Made by a program: the position numbers and the translations under genes. DNA of 32,097 nucleotides from QFOX01 sp044237845. GTDB lineage: Bacteria; Pseudomonadota; Alphaproteobacteria; Rickettsiales; UBA3002. Location of the stretch: the NCBI GenBank assembly GCA_044237845.1, contig JBIIEL010000021.1:1-32097 (forward strand), in the 5' to 3' direction. A model generated the notes under the pieces. The model was not told where the DNA came from, made no database searches, and worked only from the letters and a program-made list of their open reading frames with translations. Each line of letters opens with the position of its first letter. Position 1 is the stretch's first letter. Positions 1 through 7,613 of this stretch are shown in pieces.

Positions 1-1
1 C

Positions 2-865
2 GGGGTGATTGGTGAACCGCTCGACCACACGAAAATTGCTCAGGCATTGCCTACGCTTCAAGCGGCACTCACCGCGGATGCTTGGGCAGGTGCAGCGGCG
101 GCGATTATGACGACGGATACCTTTCCCAAACTCGCAACGCGCAGCGTTGTGCTGGGTGGTAAAACGGTGACGATTAACGGCATCGCTAAAGGCTCCGGCA
201 TGATCGCGCCGGACATGGCCACGATGCTGGCGTTTGTGTTCACGGATGCCAAAATTGCTGCACCTGCACTGCAAAAAATGCTGCATCGCAGCAACGCAAA
301 AAGTTTCAACGCCGTGACGGTGGACGGCGATACCTCGACGAGCGATACGGCGCTGCTGTTTGCGACCGGCGCGAGCGGTGTGACGATTGCAGAAAATTCG
401 CCCGAACAGGCCGCGTTTGCGGAGGCGCTTGATAGCCTGATGATCGAGCTTGCGGTGCTGGTTGCCAAAGACGGTGAGGGTGCACAAAAACTGATGACGA
501 TTGACGTGACGGGTGCGGAGAGCGACGACGCGGCGCACCGCATCGGTCTCACCATCGGCAACTCGCCACTGGTGAAAACCGCGATCGCGGGGGAAGACGC
601 CAACTGGGGGCGCATCGTGATGGCGGTGGGCAAAAGCGGCGAACGCGTCGACCGCGACACGCTGCGCGTGAGCATCGGTGGCGTGGTGATTGCCGAGAAA
701 GGCGAGCGCGTTGAGGGCTATGACGAAGCGCCTGTCGTCGCACACATGAAAACGCGCGATATTCATATTGCGGTGGATATCGGCCTCGGCAGCGGTAGCG
801 CGACGGTTTGGTCATGTGACCTGACGCATGGCTATATCGACATCAACGGGAATTACCGGTCGTGA
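2..865 (+). CDS. argJ: Bifunctional glutamate N-acetyltransferase / amino-acid acetyltransferase ArgJ (5' partial)
   Basis: ArgJ transfers the acetyl group of N-acetylornithine to glutamate in the cyclic arginine pathway, and many versions also use acetyl-CoA. The reading frame is open at the window edge and begins within GVIGEPL, which matches the conserved TGVIG segment, so roughly 110 N-terminal residues lie outside. The self-cleavage motif KGSGMIAPDMATML is intact; family knowledge puts the cut between Ala and Thr, with the Thr codon at 221-223 becoming the nucleophile of the beta chain. The C-terminus ends in a typical INGNYRS. The stop overlaps the GTG start of mutT by four bases (GTGA), suggesting translational coupling. 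Identification is secure; mono- versus bifunctionality cannot be told from sequence. Confidence 0.96.
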   Translation, partial: GVIGEPLDHTKIAQALPTLQAALTADAWAGAAAAIMTTDTFPKLATRSVVLGGKTVTINGIAKGSGMIAPDMATMLAFVFTDAKIAAPALQKMLHRSNAKSFNAVTVDGDTSTSDTALLFATGASGVTIAENSPEQAAFAEALDSLMIELAVLVAKDGEGAQKLMTIDVTGAESDDAAHRIGLTIGNSPLVKTAIAGEDANWGRIVMAVGKSGERVDRDTLRVSIGGVVIAEKGERVEGYDEAPVVAHMKTRDIHIAVDIGLGSGSATVWSCDLTHGYIDINGNYRS

Positions 866-1266
866 AAACCGTTCTCGTTTCTGCGGTGGCACTGTTCGAT
901 GCAGATGGGCGGGTGCTGCTCGCCCAACGGCCCGAAGGCAAGGCGATGGCCGGGCTTTGGGAATTCCCCGGCGGCAAAGTGGAGGCGGGCGAAACGCCGG
1001 AAGCCGCACTCACCCGCGAAATCCGCGAGGAACTGGGCGTTGAAATCTGCGAGCGTTGTTCCTCTCCGCTGACCTTTGTCAGCCATGCGTATGAGAACTT
1101 TCATCTGCTGATGTTGCTGTATGTGTGCCGCAAATGGGAGGGGATTCCGCGCGCGCTGGAGGGGCAGGCGCTTACCTGGAAATTTCCGCACGAGATGAAA
1201 ACCTTGCCGATGCCGCCCGCGGATGTGCCGCTCGTCGCGGCGCTGATGGATAGCATTCACGCGTAA
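862..1266 (+). CDS. mutT: Nudix hydrolase MutT, 8-oxo-dGTP diphosphatase
   Basis: This 134-residue protein is a compact Nudix hydrolase. It carries a complete Nudix box (GGKVEAGETPEAAL followed by TREIREELGV), whose glutamates bind the metal that hydrolyses the nucleoside triphosphate. The N-terminal pattern VSAVALFDADGRVLLAQRP and the WEFPGGK segment are typical of MutT, which removes oxidised GTP and dGTP from the pool. The GTG start at 862 is chosen because it overlaps the argJ stop and leaves the usual short N-terminus. Pairing with argJ is common in Alphaproteobacteria. The 8-oxo-dGTP substrate is inferred from the family; other Nudix substrates cannot be excluded. Confidence 0.9.
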   Translation: MKTVLVSAVALFDADGRVLLAQRPEGKAMAGLWEFPGGKVEAGETPEAALTREIREELGVEICERCSSPLTFVSHAYENFHLLMLLYVCRKWEGIPRALEGQALTWKFPHEMKTLPMPPADVPLVAALMDSIHA

Positions 1267-1272
1267 ACATGC

Positions 1273-1340
1273 TTTGTCATCCCTGCGAAAGCAGGGATCC
1301 ACTTCCTTAAGGAGATTCCCGCTTTCGCGGGAATGACAAA
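1273..1340. repeat. Double-hairpin palindromic repeat between convergent genes (copy A)
   Basis: The element begins TTTGTCATCCCTGC and ends GCGGGAATGACAAA, and the two arms are near-perfect reverse complements. Each arm is also a hairpin of its own (CCCTGC-GAAA-GCAGGG and CCCGC-TTTC-GCGGG). The unit resembles the ATTCCC...GGGAAT class of short dispersed repeats known from several proteobacteria. It fills most of the gap between the converging mutT and methyltransferase genes, so it may end transcription from both sides. A second copy of the same design lies at 20248-20328. Confidence 0.85.
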
Positions 1341-1366
1341 AAGATGGCTTGGTGGGCCGTCGCTTT

Positions 1367-2239
1367 TTACTGCAACGCTTTCACCAAGGATATTTTTCCG
1401 CTGCCGCGCTTGGCGGGTTGCTGCTGATTGGCCGCGGGTTTCCAGCCGGTGAGGGTGATGAGCTCGACCGTGGCGGTGAGTTCGCCTTCGGCGTTTTTGT
1501 AGTGCTCGGCGTAGTGCGCGGTGGCATCCGCAAAGAATCCGCGCGGGGTAAAATGCTGCACTTGCTGCTGCAGCATATTGGTTTGTGCTGCACTGCGCAA
1601 ATCGTCCATCAATCCGAACAGATGTGGGTAGGTGATGGTGAGCGTATCGCTATCGGCCACCGGCAGCGCGAAGCCTGCGCGTTGCAACAGTGCACCTGCA
1701 TCCCGCACATCGATAAACGGCGCGACGCGGGGGTGGATGCCGCCGGTGCGCACGCTCTCGACCATGGCAAAGGTGGCACGCAGCTCGCTCAATGTTTCGC
1801 CACCGGGAACTACGGCGATGAATAATCCGTCAGGTTTGAGCATGCGGTGAATCTGCGCCAGCGTGCCGGGCAGGTCGTTCACCCACTGCAGCGAGAGGAT
1901 GCTGAGCACCGCATCCACGGAGTTTTCTGCGAAGGGCAGCAGTTCTTCATCCGCGCAGATGCGTGCGCCCTCGAGCCGGCTGAGCGCGGCTTCCGCAAGG
2001 TCGCAGGCGATATAATGCTGCGTTCCTGCGCGTAGCGAAACCGCCTCGCCGAGCAGGCCGCTATGGGCGCCGAGCTCGACGACGGTGGGGAAGGCGCGGG
2101 CGATGAAATGCAGCGATTCGGCGACGGATTCCACCGCCTCGCGATGCAGAAAATCGGCGCGCGCAAAGTCGGCCACGCGGCGCGCACGGAGCTTGCGAAG
2201 TTGTGCGCGATCGAACAGAATGGGCGGTGAAGATTGCAT
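1367..2239 (-). CDS. Class I SAM-dependent methyltransferase family protein, NDUFAF5/BioC-like
   Basis: This 290-residue protein has a Rossmann methyltransferase domain: motif I as VVELGAHSG, an acidic loop at IACDLAEAAL, and a post-I segment SILSLQWVNDLPG typical of the BioC and NDUFAF5 group. The N-terminus (ILFDRAQLRKLRARR) matches the mitochondrial complex I assembly factor NDUFAF5 and its alphaproteobacterial relatives; the human protein hydroxylates an arginine of a complex I subunit. Head-to-head placement with comF is a common alphaproteobacterial arrangement. The start ATG at 2239 is 29 bases from the proposed comF start. The C-terminal tail is basic and low in complexity. A role in complex I assembly is inferred; BioC-type carboxyl methylation is less likely because no bio genes are nearby. 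Confidence 0.8.
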   Translation of the reverse strand: MQSSPPILFDRAQLRKLRARRVADFARADFLHREAVESVAESLHFIARAFPTVVELGAHSGLLGEAVSLRAGTQHYIACDLAEAALSRLEGARICADEELLPFAENSVDAVLSILSLQWVNDLPGTLAQIHRMLKPDGLFIAVVPGGETLSELRATFAMVESVRTGGIHPRVAPFIDVRDAGALLQRAGFALPVADSDTLTITYPHLFGLMDDLRSAAQTNMLQQQVQHFTPRGFFADATAHYAEHYKNAEGELTATVELITLTGWKPAANQQQPAKRGSGKISLVKALQ

Positions 2240-2268
2240 GAATATTCTATACTAGGGAACGGTAACCA

Positions 2269-3015
2269 TTGTCATTAGCGGTTTTGAGTAGTGTGCGCGC
2301 GGCCTCGCAGATGCTGATGGATATGGCGTTTCCGCCGCGCTGCGCTTCGTGCCATGGCGCGGTGGAGGCGGAAGGGAATTTCTGCGCGGATTGTTTTGCG
2401 AAGCTGCGGATGATCTCGGCACCGCTTTGCGCCTGTTGCGGCATTCCGTTTGTGGTGGCGATCGAGGATGACATGCAATGCCCCGCCTGCCTGGAAGCAC
2501 CGCCCGCGTTCACCAAAGCCCGCGCGGCGATGGTCTATGACGCAGTGAGTGCGCCGCTGGTTTCCGCACTGAAATTTGCCGACCAATGGGCGGGGTTAAA
2601 ACGCCACGGGAAAATGATGGCGGGCGCGGGCAGCACAGTGCTGAAAGGCGCGGATGCATTGGTGCCGGTGCCGCTGCATTGGCGACGGCTGCTGCGCCGC
2701 CGCTTCAACCAATCGGCGCTGCTCGCCTATGCGATTGCTGCGGAAACCAGTTTGCCATGTGCGCCGGAATTGCTGCAGCGCATTCGCCATACCACGCCGC
2801 AGATGAAGCTCACGCGCAGGGAGCGTTTGACCAACGTGGCGAAAGCGTTCGCCGTCCCGCCTGCGGCGGCGGCAAAAATAAAAGACAAGGTGATCGTGTT
2901 GGTGGATGATGTGGTGACGACGGGCGCGACGGCGGAAGCCTGCGCCAAAGCGTTGCTGAAAGCGGGTGCGAAGGAAGTGCGTGTGCTGGCGTTGGCGCGA
3001 ACGGTAAAAGAATAA
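2269..3015 (+). CDS. comF: ComF family phosphoribosyltransferase-like protein
   Basis: The protein has the two-part ComF architecture. The N-terminus has four paired-cysteine knuckles (PPRCASCH, FCADC, LCACCG, CPAC) likely to bind zinc, and the C-terminal half is a type I phosphoribosyltransferase fold with the PRPP-loop motif VIVLVDDVVTTGAT and the RRRFNQSALLAYAIA segment. ComF proteins are needed for DNA uptake in competent bacteria and probably act on incoming single-stranded DNA, but the gene is widely kept in species not known to be competent. The start is uncertain: TTG at 2269 gives the short hydrophobic helix usually found before the first cysteine pair, while in-frame ATGs at about 2311-2323 would remove it. 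The amidase gene follows after 11 bases. Confidence 0.88.
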   Translation: MSLAVLSSVRAASQMLMDMAFPPRCASCHGAVEAEGNFCADCFAKLRMISAPLCACCGIPFVVAIEDDMQCPACLEAPPAFTKARAAMVYDAVSAPLVSALKFADQWAGLKRHGKMMAGAGSTVLKGADALVPVPLHWRRLLRRRFNQSALLAYAIAAETSLPCAPELLQRIRHTTPQMKLTRRERLTNVAKAFAVPPAAAAKIKDKVIVLVDDVVTTGATAEACAKALLKAGAKEVRVLALARTVKE

Positions 3016-3026
3016 GGGAGAGAAAT

Positions 3027-3845
3027 ATGACAAAATTCACCGCAGCGGCGATTCAGATGACCAGTGGCGACGATATCGCCGCGAATATTGCTGCGCTCGC
3101 GCCGATGGTGGCAGAAGCGGCGGCGCGCGGGGCGACGCTCATCACCACGCCGGAGAATGTATTCTACATGCGGCGCGAGGGCACGGCGCGCATGAACGAT
3201 GTGCCGATGCTGCGCCATCCCGGCATCGAGTGGGCGCAAGGTGCAGCGAAGCAGCACGGCGTGTGGCTGCTCATCGGCTCCATCCGCGCGCGCGAGCCGG
3301 GGATGGACAAGCCGTTTAACCGCAGCGTGCTCATCGCGCCGACGGGCGATATTGCGGCGCATTACGACAAGATTCATCTGTTCGACGTCACACTGGCGGA
3401 CGGCACGGAATACCGCGAATCCTCGCAGGCGACGGCGGGCTATCAGGCGGTCACAGCGGCGCTGCCGGGGGCGACGCTCGGCCTCAGTATTTGTTATGAT
3501 CTGCGCTTCCCGAACCTCTATCGGCAACTGGCACTTTCCGGCGCGACGCTGCTCGCGGTGCCTGCCGCCTTTACGCGGCCGACGGGTGCGGCGCACTGGC
3601 ATACGCTGCTCACTGCGCGGGCGATTGAGAATGCGTGCTACGTCATCGCTCCGGCGCAGTGCGGCACCCACCCGGGCGGGCGCGAGACCTATGGCCATAG
3701 CGTTATTTTCGACCCGTGGGGCACCGTGCTGGCGGAGGCGAGCGGCGACGTGCCTCAGGTGATTTATGCCGAGATTGACCCGGCGCGGGTGGCGGAGGTG
3801 CGGGCACATATTCCCGTCCTCGCGCATCATAAAACGATTGGGTGA
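3027..3845 (+). CDS. Carbon-nitrogen hydrolase, Nit1-type amidase (probable deaminated glutathione amidase)
   Basis: This 272-residue protein is a nitrilase-superfamily amidase with its catalytic triad visible: Glu43 in TTPEN, Lys115 in YDKIHLFDV and Cys156 in SICYDLRFP. The C-terminal GRETYGHSVIFDPWG is characteristic of the Nit1/Nit2 branch. Nit1 repairs deaminated glutathione, a side product of transaminases, and Nit2 hydrolyses alpha-ketoglutaramate; the sequence favours the Nit1 type but does not prove it. A good ribosome-binding site (GGGAGAG) precedes the ATG. It sits 11 bases after comF and is probably cotranscribed. Its TGA is immediately followed by the stop of the opposing gene, leaving no room for a terminator. 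Confidence 0.88.
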   Translation: MTKFTAAAIQMTSGDDIAANIAALAPMVAEAAARGATLITTPENVFYMRREGTARMNDVPMLRHPGIEWAQGAAKQHGVWLLIGSIRAREPGMDKPFNRSVLIAPTGDIAAHYDKIHLFDVTLADGTEYRESSQATAGYQAVTAALPGATLGLSICYDLRFPNLYRQLALSGATLLAVPAAFTRPTGAAHWHTLLTARAIENACYVIAPAQCGTHPGGRETYGHSVIFDPWGTVLAEASGDVPQVIYAEIDPARVAEVRAHIPVLAHHKTIG

Positions 3846-4556
3846 TTAGCCTAGAGCAACATCTGACGTGAGGTCGAGCGCGCGGCTGGTGGTCGCGCCA
3901 TCCGTGCTGATATGCGGGCTGGGCGTGGTGCGGGCATGGTCGTCCGGCGTGACATGCAGTTTGCCGTGCTTGGCATCCGAGACGGTTTTGAGGTCGTCGA
4001 GCGCCAGCTCGGTATCGATGAGTTTGCTGCGCAGCTTCTCGTTCGTCTCGCGCAGGGTGATGATTTCGTCCTTTGCCGTTTCGAACTGCTTTTTGCCACG
4101 GTGGGAGGCGCGCGAGCCACTAAAAATGCCGGTGATGAAGCCGACGGTTGAAAGCCCGGAAGAGGCGACGATGGCACCTTCAATGGCCGTGCCGACGCGC
4201 TTATAGGGGTCATTTTTCTCGAGCTTGGCGAGGCCACCATCAATCGTTTTAATGCCGCGCATCCATTTCACAAAGCCTTCGCCCATGCCGAGGAGCCAGT
4301 TTAATAGCCCACCCGCGCCATGCACGAAATGATTCTCAGACGCTTCCCATTTGGTGAGATATTCGCGGCTATTTCTAGTAAATTCCGCAGTTTTTGACGG
4401 AAAAACAGCGCCCGCGATGCCGCCGAGCAAGATGCCGGTCAGCAGCAGAAACTTGCCATGCAGCACGCTCTCGCCCGCCGCGGCAGAGGCCACACTCGGC
4501 CCGCGATAGCGCTGCTCGGCGATGTCCGTATCGGCGGTCTGTTTATTCTTTCCCAT
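3846..4556 (-). CDS. Unrecognised membrane protein with a coiled-coil segment
   Basis: I do not recognise this 236-residue protein. It has a polar N-terminus of about 33 residues, a hydrophobic segment at about 35-52 (GKFLLLTGILLGGIAGAVF), a middle region rich in Trp, Gly and Lys, a second hydrophobic and glycine-rich segment at about 122-146, and then a charged heptad-like stretch at about 155-190 (AKDEIITLRETNEKLRSKL) that looks like a short coiled coil. The tail is Thr/Ser-rich and polar. This suggests an inner-membrane protein with a soluble coiled-coil end, perhaps a scaffold. The gene is tail to tail with the amidase with no intervening bases and divergent from another orphan. Base composition is like the surrounding genes. 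No function is proposed. Confidence 0.7.
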   Translation of the reverse strand: MGKNKQTADTDIAEQRYRGPSVASAAAGESVLHGKFLLLTGILLGGIAGAVFPSKTAEFTRNSREYLTKWEASENHFVHGAGGLLNWLLGMGEGFVKWMRGIKTIDGGLAKLEKNDPYKRVGTAIEGAIVASSGLSTVGFITGIFSGSRASHRGKKQFETAKDEIITLRETNEKLRSKLIDTELALDDLKTVSDAKHGKLHVTPDDHARTTPSPHISTDGATTSRALDLTSDVALG

Positions 4557-4599
4557 GCACCTATTCTACAGGTGAAATATGACAGTTTGATGACAATGG

Positions 4600-4623
4600 G
4601 GCGGATTTTTTGCCCAATCCGCC
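4600..4623. other. Perfect hairpin in the divergent intergenic region
   Basis: GGCGGATT and AATCCGCC form an 8-bp perfect stem around an 8-base loop. It lies in the gap of roughly 190 bases between two divergent unrecognised genes. Neither side carries a T-run, so it does not look like an intrinsic terminator. A regulator-binding site or an RNA structure is possible. Confidence 0.5.
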
Positions 4624-4744
4624 TTCAAAAATGCCAAAAAGCATAGAATGTTAATGAAAAATTAACTGGGGAGAGGGTATACTGCATGAATGCTCACACA
4701 GTATGGGCACAGAAATATTGCCAACAAAAAGGATGGAGATTTTT

Positions 4745-5254
4745 ATGCCAAATGAAGTGATTCTTGATGTTACCCCACCACAAGGGGGGAGAGGGACTTT
4801 CAGTGTAGCAATGGGGGTATCCGCAGATCATACGGTGGTTAGTGTAGAAAGAGGCGACAAGGACGGGCAAGCACATAAATATCATGAAATTCCTTATGGA
4901 TTTGAGAAAAAATTTCCTGAAAACGCATCCATTGTTATCGTCAGTGATGGCAAAAAATTAGGCGAAGTGCCTACCGATGAATTAAGTGCGGCGATTAAGA
5001 ATGGCAACGGTTCGATTCTAGCGAACTACGCTACGGCGTTACTCAATGGCGATGGCAGAGATTTTTCTAAATTCGCTGCGGATGAAAAGGAAAGGCTCGA
5101 TACGGCACGCGCGAAAGCCAATAGCCAGGGTGTGAATGAGGATTCGTTGAAGAAGTATGATGTTACGCCTGAACAACTGGAGAAAATACTAGAAAAAAAC
5201 CTAGAGGAAAACCAAAGACGTGCGGCCTCTAAAAAAGAAGGGCGTCCGCGCTAA
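4745..5254 (+). CDS. Unrecognised small soluble protein, AT-richer than its neighbours
   Basis: I do not recognise this protein. The ATG at 4745 is preferred over an in-frame one at 4703 because GGATGGAG lies just upstream of it; this gives 169 residues. There is no signal peptide or membrane segment. The first half looks like a small beta-rich domain (VILDVTPPQGG, VVSVERGDKDG, SIVIVSDGKKLGEV). The second half is helical and strongly charged (FAADEKERLDTARAKANSQ, VTPEQLEKILEKNLEENQR) with a basic tail. Third codon positions are clearly more AT-rich than in neighbouring genes, a possible sign of later acquisition. It is divergent from the membrane orphan and converges on ubiG with 27 bases between the stops. 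Confidence 0.7.
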   Translation: MPNEVILDVTPPQGGRGTFSVAMGVSADHTVVSVERGDKDGQAHKYHEIPYGFEKKFPENASIVIVSDGKKLGEVPTDELSAAIKNGNGSILANYATALLNGDGRDFSKFAADEKERLDTARAKANSQGVNEDSLKKYDVTPEQLEKILEKNLEENQRRAASKKEGRPR

Positions 5255-5281
5255 GGGGAGTAAAGAAGTAGGGTTAGCTCT

Positions 5282-6049
5282 CTACTTCACCGCCACCATC
5301 ATATAGTTCACGTCGAGATCGCGTGGGTTGAGGGCGAATTTCCATGTGAGTGGGCTGAAGGTGAGACCGCAGGTATCGGCCACGGTGAAGCCGCGGGTGG
5401 TGAGGGCGCGCGCCATTTCGCTCGGGCGGATAAACTGCTTCCAGCGATGCGTGCCGCGCGGCAGCCAGCGCAACACATATTCCGCGCCGACGATGCCCAT
5501 GGCATACGACTTCGCGGTGCGGTTGAGGGTGGAGAGAATCAGTAGCCCGCCGGGTTTGACGAGTGCACGGAGGGCATCGAAAAACAGCTCCACATCCGCC
5601 ACATGCTCGATGATTTCAAGCGCGAGCACAACATCGAACTGCTGACCTGCTTCGGCGAGGTCTTCCGCTGTGGTGGCGCGGTAGTCGATGGTTAAACCAT
5701 TTGCCTCCGCATGCAATGCGGCGACGCGGATGTTGGTGTCGGAGGCATCGATGCCGGTGACGCTGGCACCGAGTCGCGCCATCGGCTCGGCGATGAGGCC
5801 GCCGCCGCAGCCAATATCCACCAGCGAAAGATTGTTGAGCGGTGTGGCGCTTTGGCCATCCACCCCCGTGCGCCCTGCAAAATGGCGGATTATCTGCTCG
5901 CGCAGGTAGGTGATGCGCACTGGGTTGAGCCGATGCAGTGGTGCGAATTTTCCGCCCACATCCCACCATTCCTCGGCAATTGCGGAGAAACGCGCGACAT
6001 CCGCCGCATCAATGGTGGTGGGCTTGGGCTGTGTGGCTGTGGTTGGCAT
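5282..6049 (-). CDS. ubiG: Bifunctional ubiquinone 3-O-methyltransferase UbiG
   Basis: UbiG performs both O-methylations of ubiquinone synthesis using S-adenosylmethionine. The 255-residue length fits. The N-terminal signature DVARFSAIAEEWWD (17-30) followed by FAPLHRLNPVR is diagnostic for UbiG; motif I reads VDIGCGGG (77-84), and EIIEHV (about 145-150) is the characteristic post-motif sequence. TLNRT and the LPRGTHRWKQFI segment, which belongs to the membrane-contacting insertion of the family, are also present. The ATG at 6049 is the natural start. The gene converges on the small orphan and is divergent from a TPR-methyltransferase. lysC commonly lies near ubiG in this class, and here it is about 3.3 kb away with extra genes between. 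Confidence 0.95.
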   Translation of the reverse strand: MPTTATQPKPTTIDAADVARFSAIAEEWWDVGGKFAPLHRLNPVRITYLREQIIRHFAGRTGVDGQSATPLNNLSLVDIGCGGGLIAEPMARLGASVTGIDASDTNIRVAALHAEANGLTIDYRATTAEDLAEAGQQFDVVLALEIIEHVADVELFFDALRALVKPGGLLILSTLNRTAKSYAMGIVGAEYVLRWLPRGTHRWKQFIRPSEMARALTTRGFTVADTCGLTFSPLTWKFALNPRDLDVNYMMVAVK

Positions 6050-6136
6050 TTACACTCTCTTGTTTTTCATGCTATAAAATGGTGGAACTCGGAAATCATA
6101 GGCGCGATGGCACCCACAGGCAAGAGACGATCCTTC

Positions 6137-7138
6137 ATGAGTATCCTCGGCGATGCGGAAAGCGCGTTGCGCGAGGTGTTTGTCGACAATCCGCGCGCAT
6201 GGCTGATGGACGCGCGTGAAAAAATGCGCGACCTGCCAAAGACAAATTTCGACCTCGCCTGCCGCTTCGCCGACCAAGGAAAATGGCACGACGCGATGTT
6301 CCGCTTTCGCATCACGCTCTATTTGCAACCGGCCTATCCGCAGGCGTTATATAATCTCGGCTGCTGCTATTTTCGCCTCGGCAACCGCGCCAAAGCGCGC
6401 GATACACTGAAGCAGGTGCTGCGCGAAAACCCCGGTAATTCGGATGCGGTGTTTATGCTCGCTGCGATCGACCCGAGCGCGCTGGAGCCCAACCAACGCC
6501 CGCAATCCATGCCGCGCGAACTGGTGACGAAGTTTTTCAGCAGCATCGCGGGCGGGTATAATCAGGCTGAGGCGGAGAATAAATATCGCGGCGGTGCGGC
6601 CGTGGCCGAACAGGTGAAACCGCTGCTGCCCGCGAGCGGTATCACGGTGGTGGATCTCGGCTGCGGCACGGGGATTACGTCGATTCCGTTTCGCGCGGCG
6701 GCGGCGCAGATGATTGGCGTGGATGTGACTGCAAGCATGGTCGCGCAGGCGCAGCGAGAAATGGTGGCGGGCAAACCGCTGTTCGACCGGGTGGTGGAGG
6801 CGGATATTGCGGCGGCCGCTGAGGCAGTGGGTGAGGGCGTGGCCGACCTGGTGCTGCTGGTCAACGTGGTGCAGTTTGTCGGCGCGCTGAATGGGGTGCT
6901 CGGCAGTGCCGCGAAAATCGTGAAGCCCGGTGGATTTATTGCCCTGACGGTGGAGCCCTACAGCGGCGGCGACGGGTTTGGTATTGTGGTGGATTCGGGC
7001 CGCTTCGGCCATACGGCGAGTTATGTGAAGCAGATTGCCGCACCGCTTGGCCTCACTCCGGTGAAGGAAATGAAAACCGCGCTCTACCCCGAGACCTCGG
7101 CGGAGCTGCTTATTTTCCGTAAAGGTGGCGCGGCATGA
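6137..7138 (+). CDS. TPR-repeat methyltransferase fusion
   Basis: The protein (333 residues from ATG 6137) joins two parts. Residues 36-110 form about two TPR-type helical repeats (ACRFADQGKWHDAMFRFRIT, then YNLGCCYFRLGNRAKARDTL). Residues 130-333 form a class I SAM methyltransferase with motif I VVDLGCGTG (171-179), an acidic residue at IGVDVTAS and a late motif IVKPGGFIALTVEP. Such fusions often act on proteins or small molecules bound through the TPR part, but the substrate cannot be read from sequence. ATG 6137 has a purine-rich GAGACGA upstream; ATG 6107 is an alternative, while extension into ubiG is an artefact of the open frame. Its TGA overlaps the ATGATGATG start of the acetyltransferase, so the two are likely coupled. 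Confidence 0.78.
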   Translation: MSILGDAESALREVFVDNPRAWLMDAREKMRDLPKTNFDLACRFADQGKWHDAMFRFRITLYLQPAYPQALYNLGCCYFRLGNRAKARDTLKQVLRENPGNSDAVFMLAAIDPSALEPNQRPQSMPRELVTKFFSSIAGGYNQAEAENKYRGGAAVAEQVKPLLPASGITVVDLGCGTGITSIPFRAAAAQMIGVDVTASMVAQAQREMVAGKPLFDRVVEADIAAAAEAVGEGVADLVLLVNVVQFVGALNGVLGSAAKIVKPGGFIALTVEPYSGGDGFGIVVDSGRFGHTASYVKQIAAPLGLTPVKEMKTALYPETSAELLIFRKGGAA

Positions 7139-7608
7139 TGATGCATCATCCGGAGCAATACCGCATCCGTTCGGTAGGGAAGGAGCACGCCAAGGCGCTC
7201 GCTCATCTGCATAAAAGCTGCTTCGCGAAGGGCTGGAGCCATCTCGAGTTCGAGAGTTTTTTTGAGCGCAAGGGCGTGTTCGCCGCCGTCGCGCATCACA
7301 AGGATCATGGCGAGGTGGGGTTTGTGCTCTGCTGGCTGATCGAGGACCAGTGCGACCTGCTCTCGATGGGCGTGCTGGCGGAGCATCGCCGTGACGGGGT
7401 GGGGCTGATGCTGCTCGACTACGCAATGGAAAACGCCGCCTCGCTTGGCGGCAAGGCGATGGTGCTGGAGGTGAACGTCAACAACACCGCTGCGCAAACG
7501 CTCTACGAGGCGCACGGGTTCGAGAAATTCAGCGTGCGCAAGGACTATTACGCCAACGCCGACGGCACCCGCGCCGATGCGATTTGCATGAAAAAGGCGT
7601 TGGTATAA
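7135..7608 (+). CDS. GNAT acetyltransferase, RimI-like
   Basis: This 157-residue protein has the GNAT fold: the acetyl-CoA pyrophosphate loop is at MGVLAEHRRDGVGLMLL (about 78-94), and motif B carries the pattern LEVNVNNTAAQTLYEAHGF followed by RKDYYA. That pattern is the hallmark of RimI, which acetylates the N-terminal alanine of ribosomal protein S18, and of related N-terminal acetyltransferases. The start overlaps the upstream methyltransferase stop, so both modification enzymes are made from one message. In many Alphaproteobacteria rimI lies beside tsaB; that partner is not in this window, so the protein could be a RimI paralogue with another target. Confidence is high for GNAT and moderate for RimI. 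Confidence 0.8.
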   Translation: MMMHHPEQYRIRSVGKEHAKALAHLHKSCFAKGWSHLEFESFFERKGVFAAVAHHKDHGEVGFVLCWLIEDQCDLLSMGVLAEHRRDGVGLMLLDYAMENAASLGGKAMVLEVNVNNTAAQTLYEAHGFEKFSVRKDYYANADGTRADAICMKKALV

Positions 7609-7613
7609 AAGCT

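Noticed and set aside
2727..3830. 367-codon minus-strand open frame across comF and the amidase
   Set aside because: Overlaps two well-supported genes on the other strand and has the Arg-rich composition of a shadow frame.
4600..4623. Hairpin as an intrinsic terminator
   Set aside because: No T-run follows on either strand and both flanking genes point away from it.
4678..4683. TATACT as -10 box of the small orphan
   Set aside because: No acceptable -35 at 16-18 bases and no extended -10, so it was not listed as a promoter.
5711..6136. N-terminal extension of the TPR-methyltransferase into ubiG
   Set aside because: The extra 142 residues are antisense to ubiG and low in family similarity; ATG 6137 gives a normal protein.
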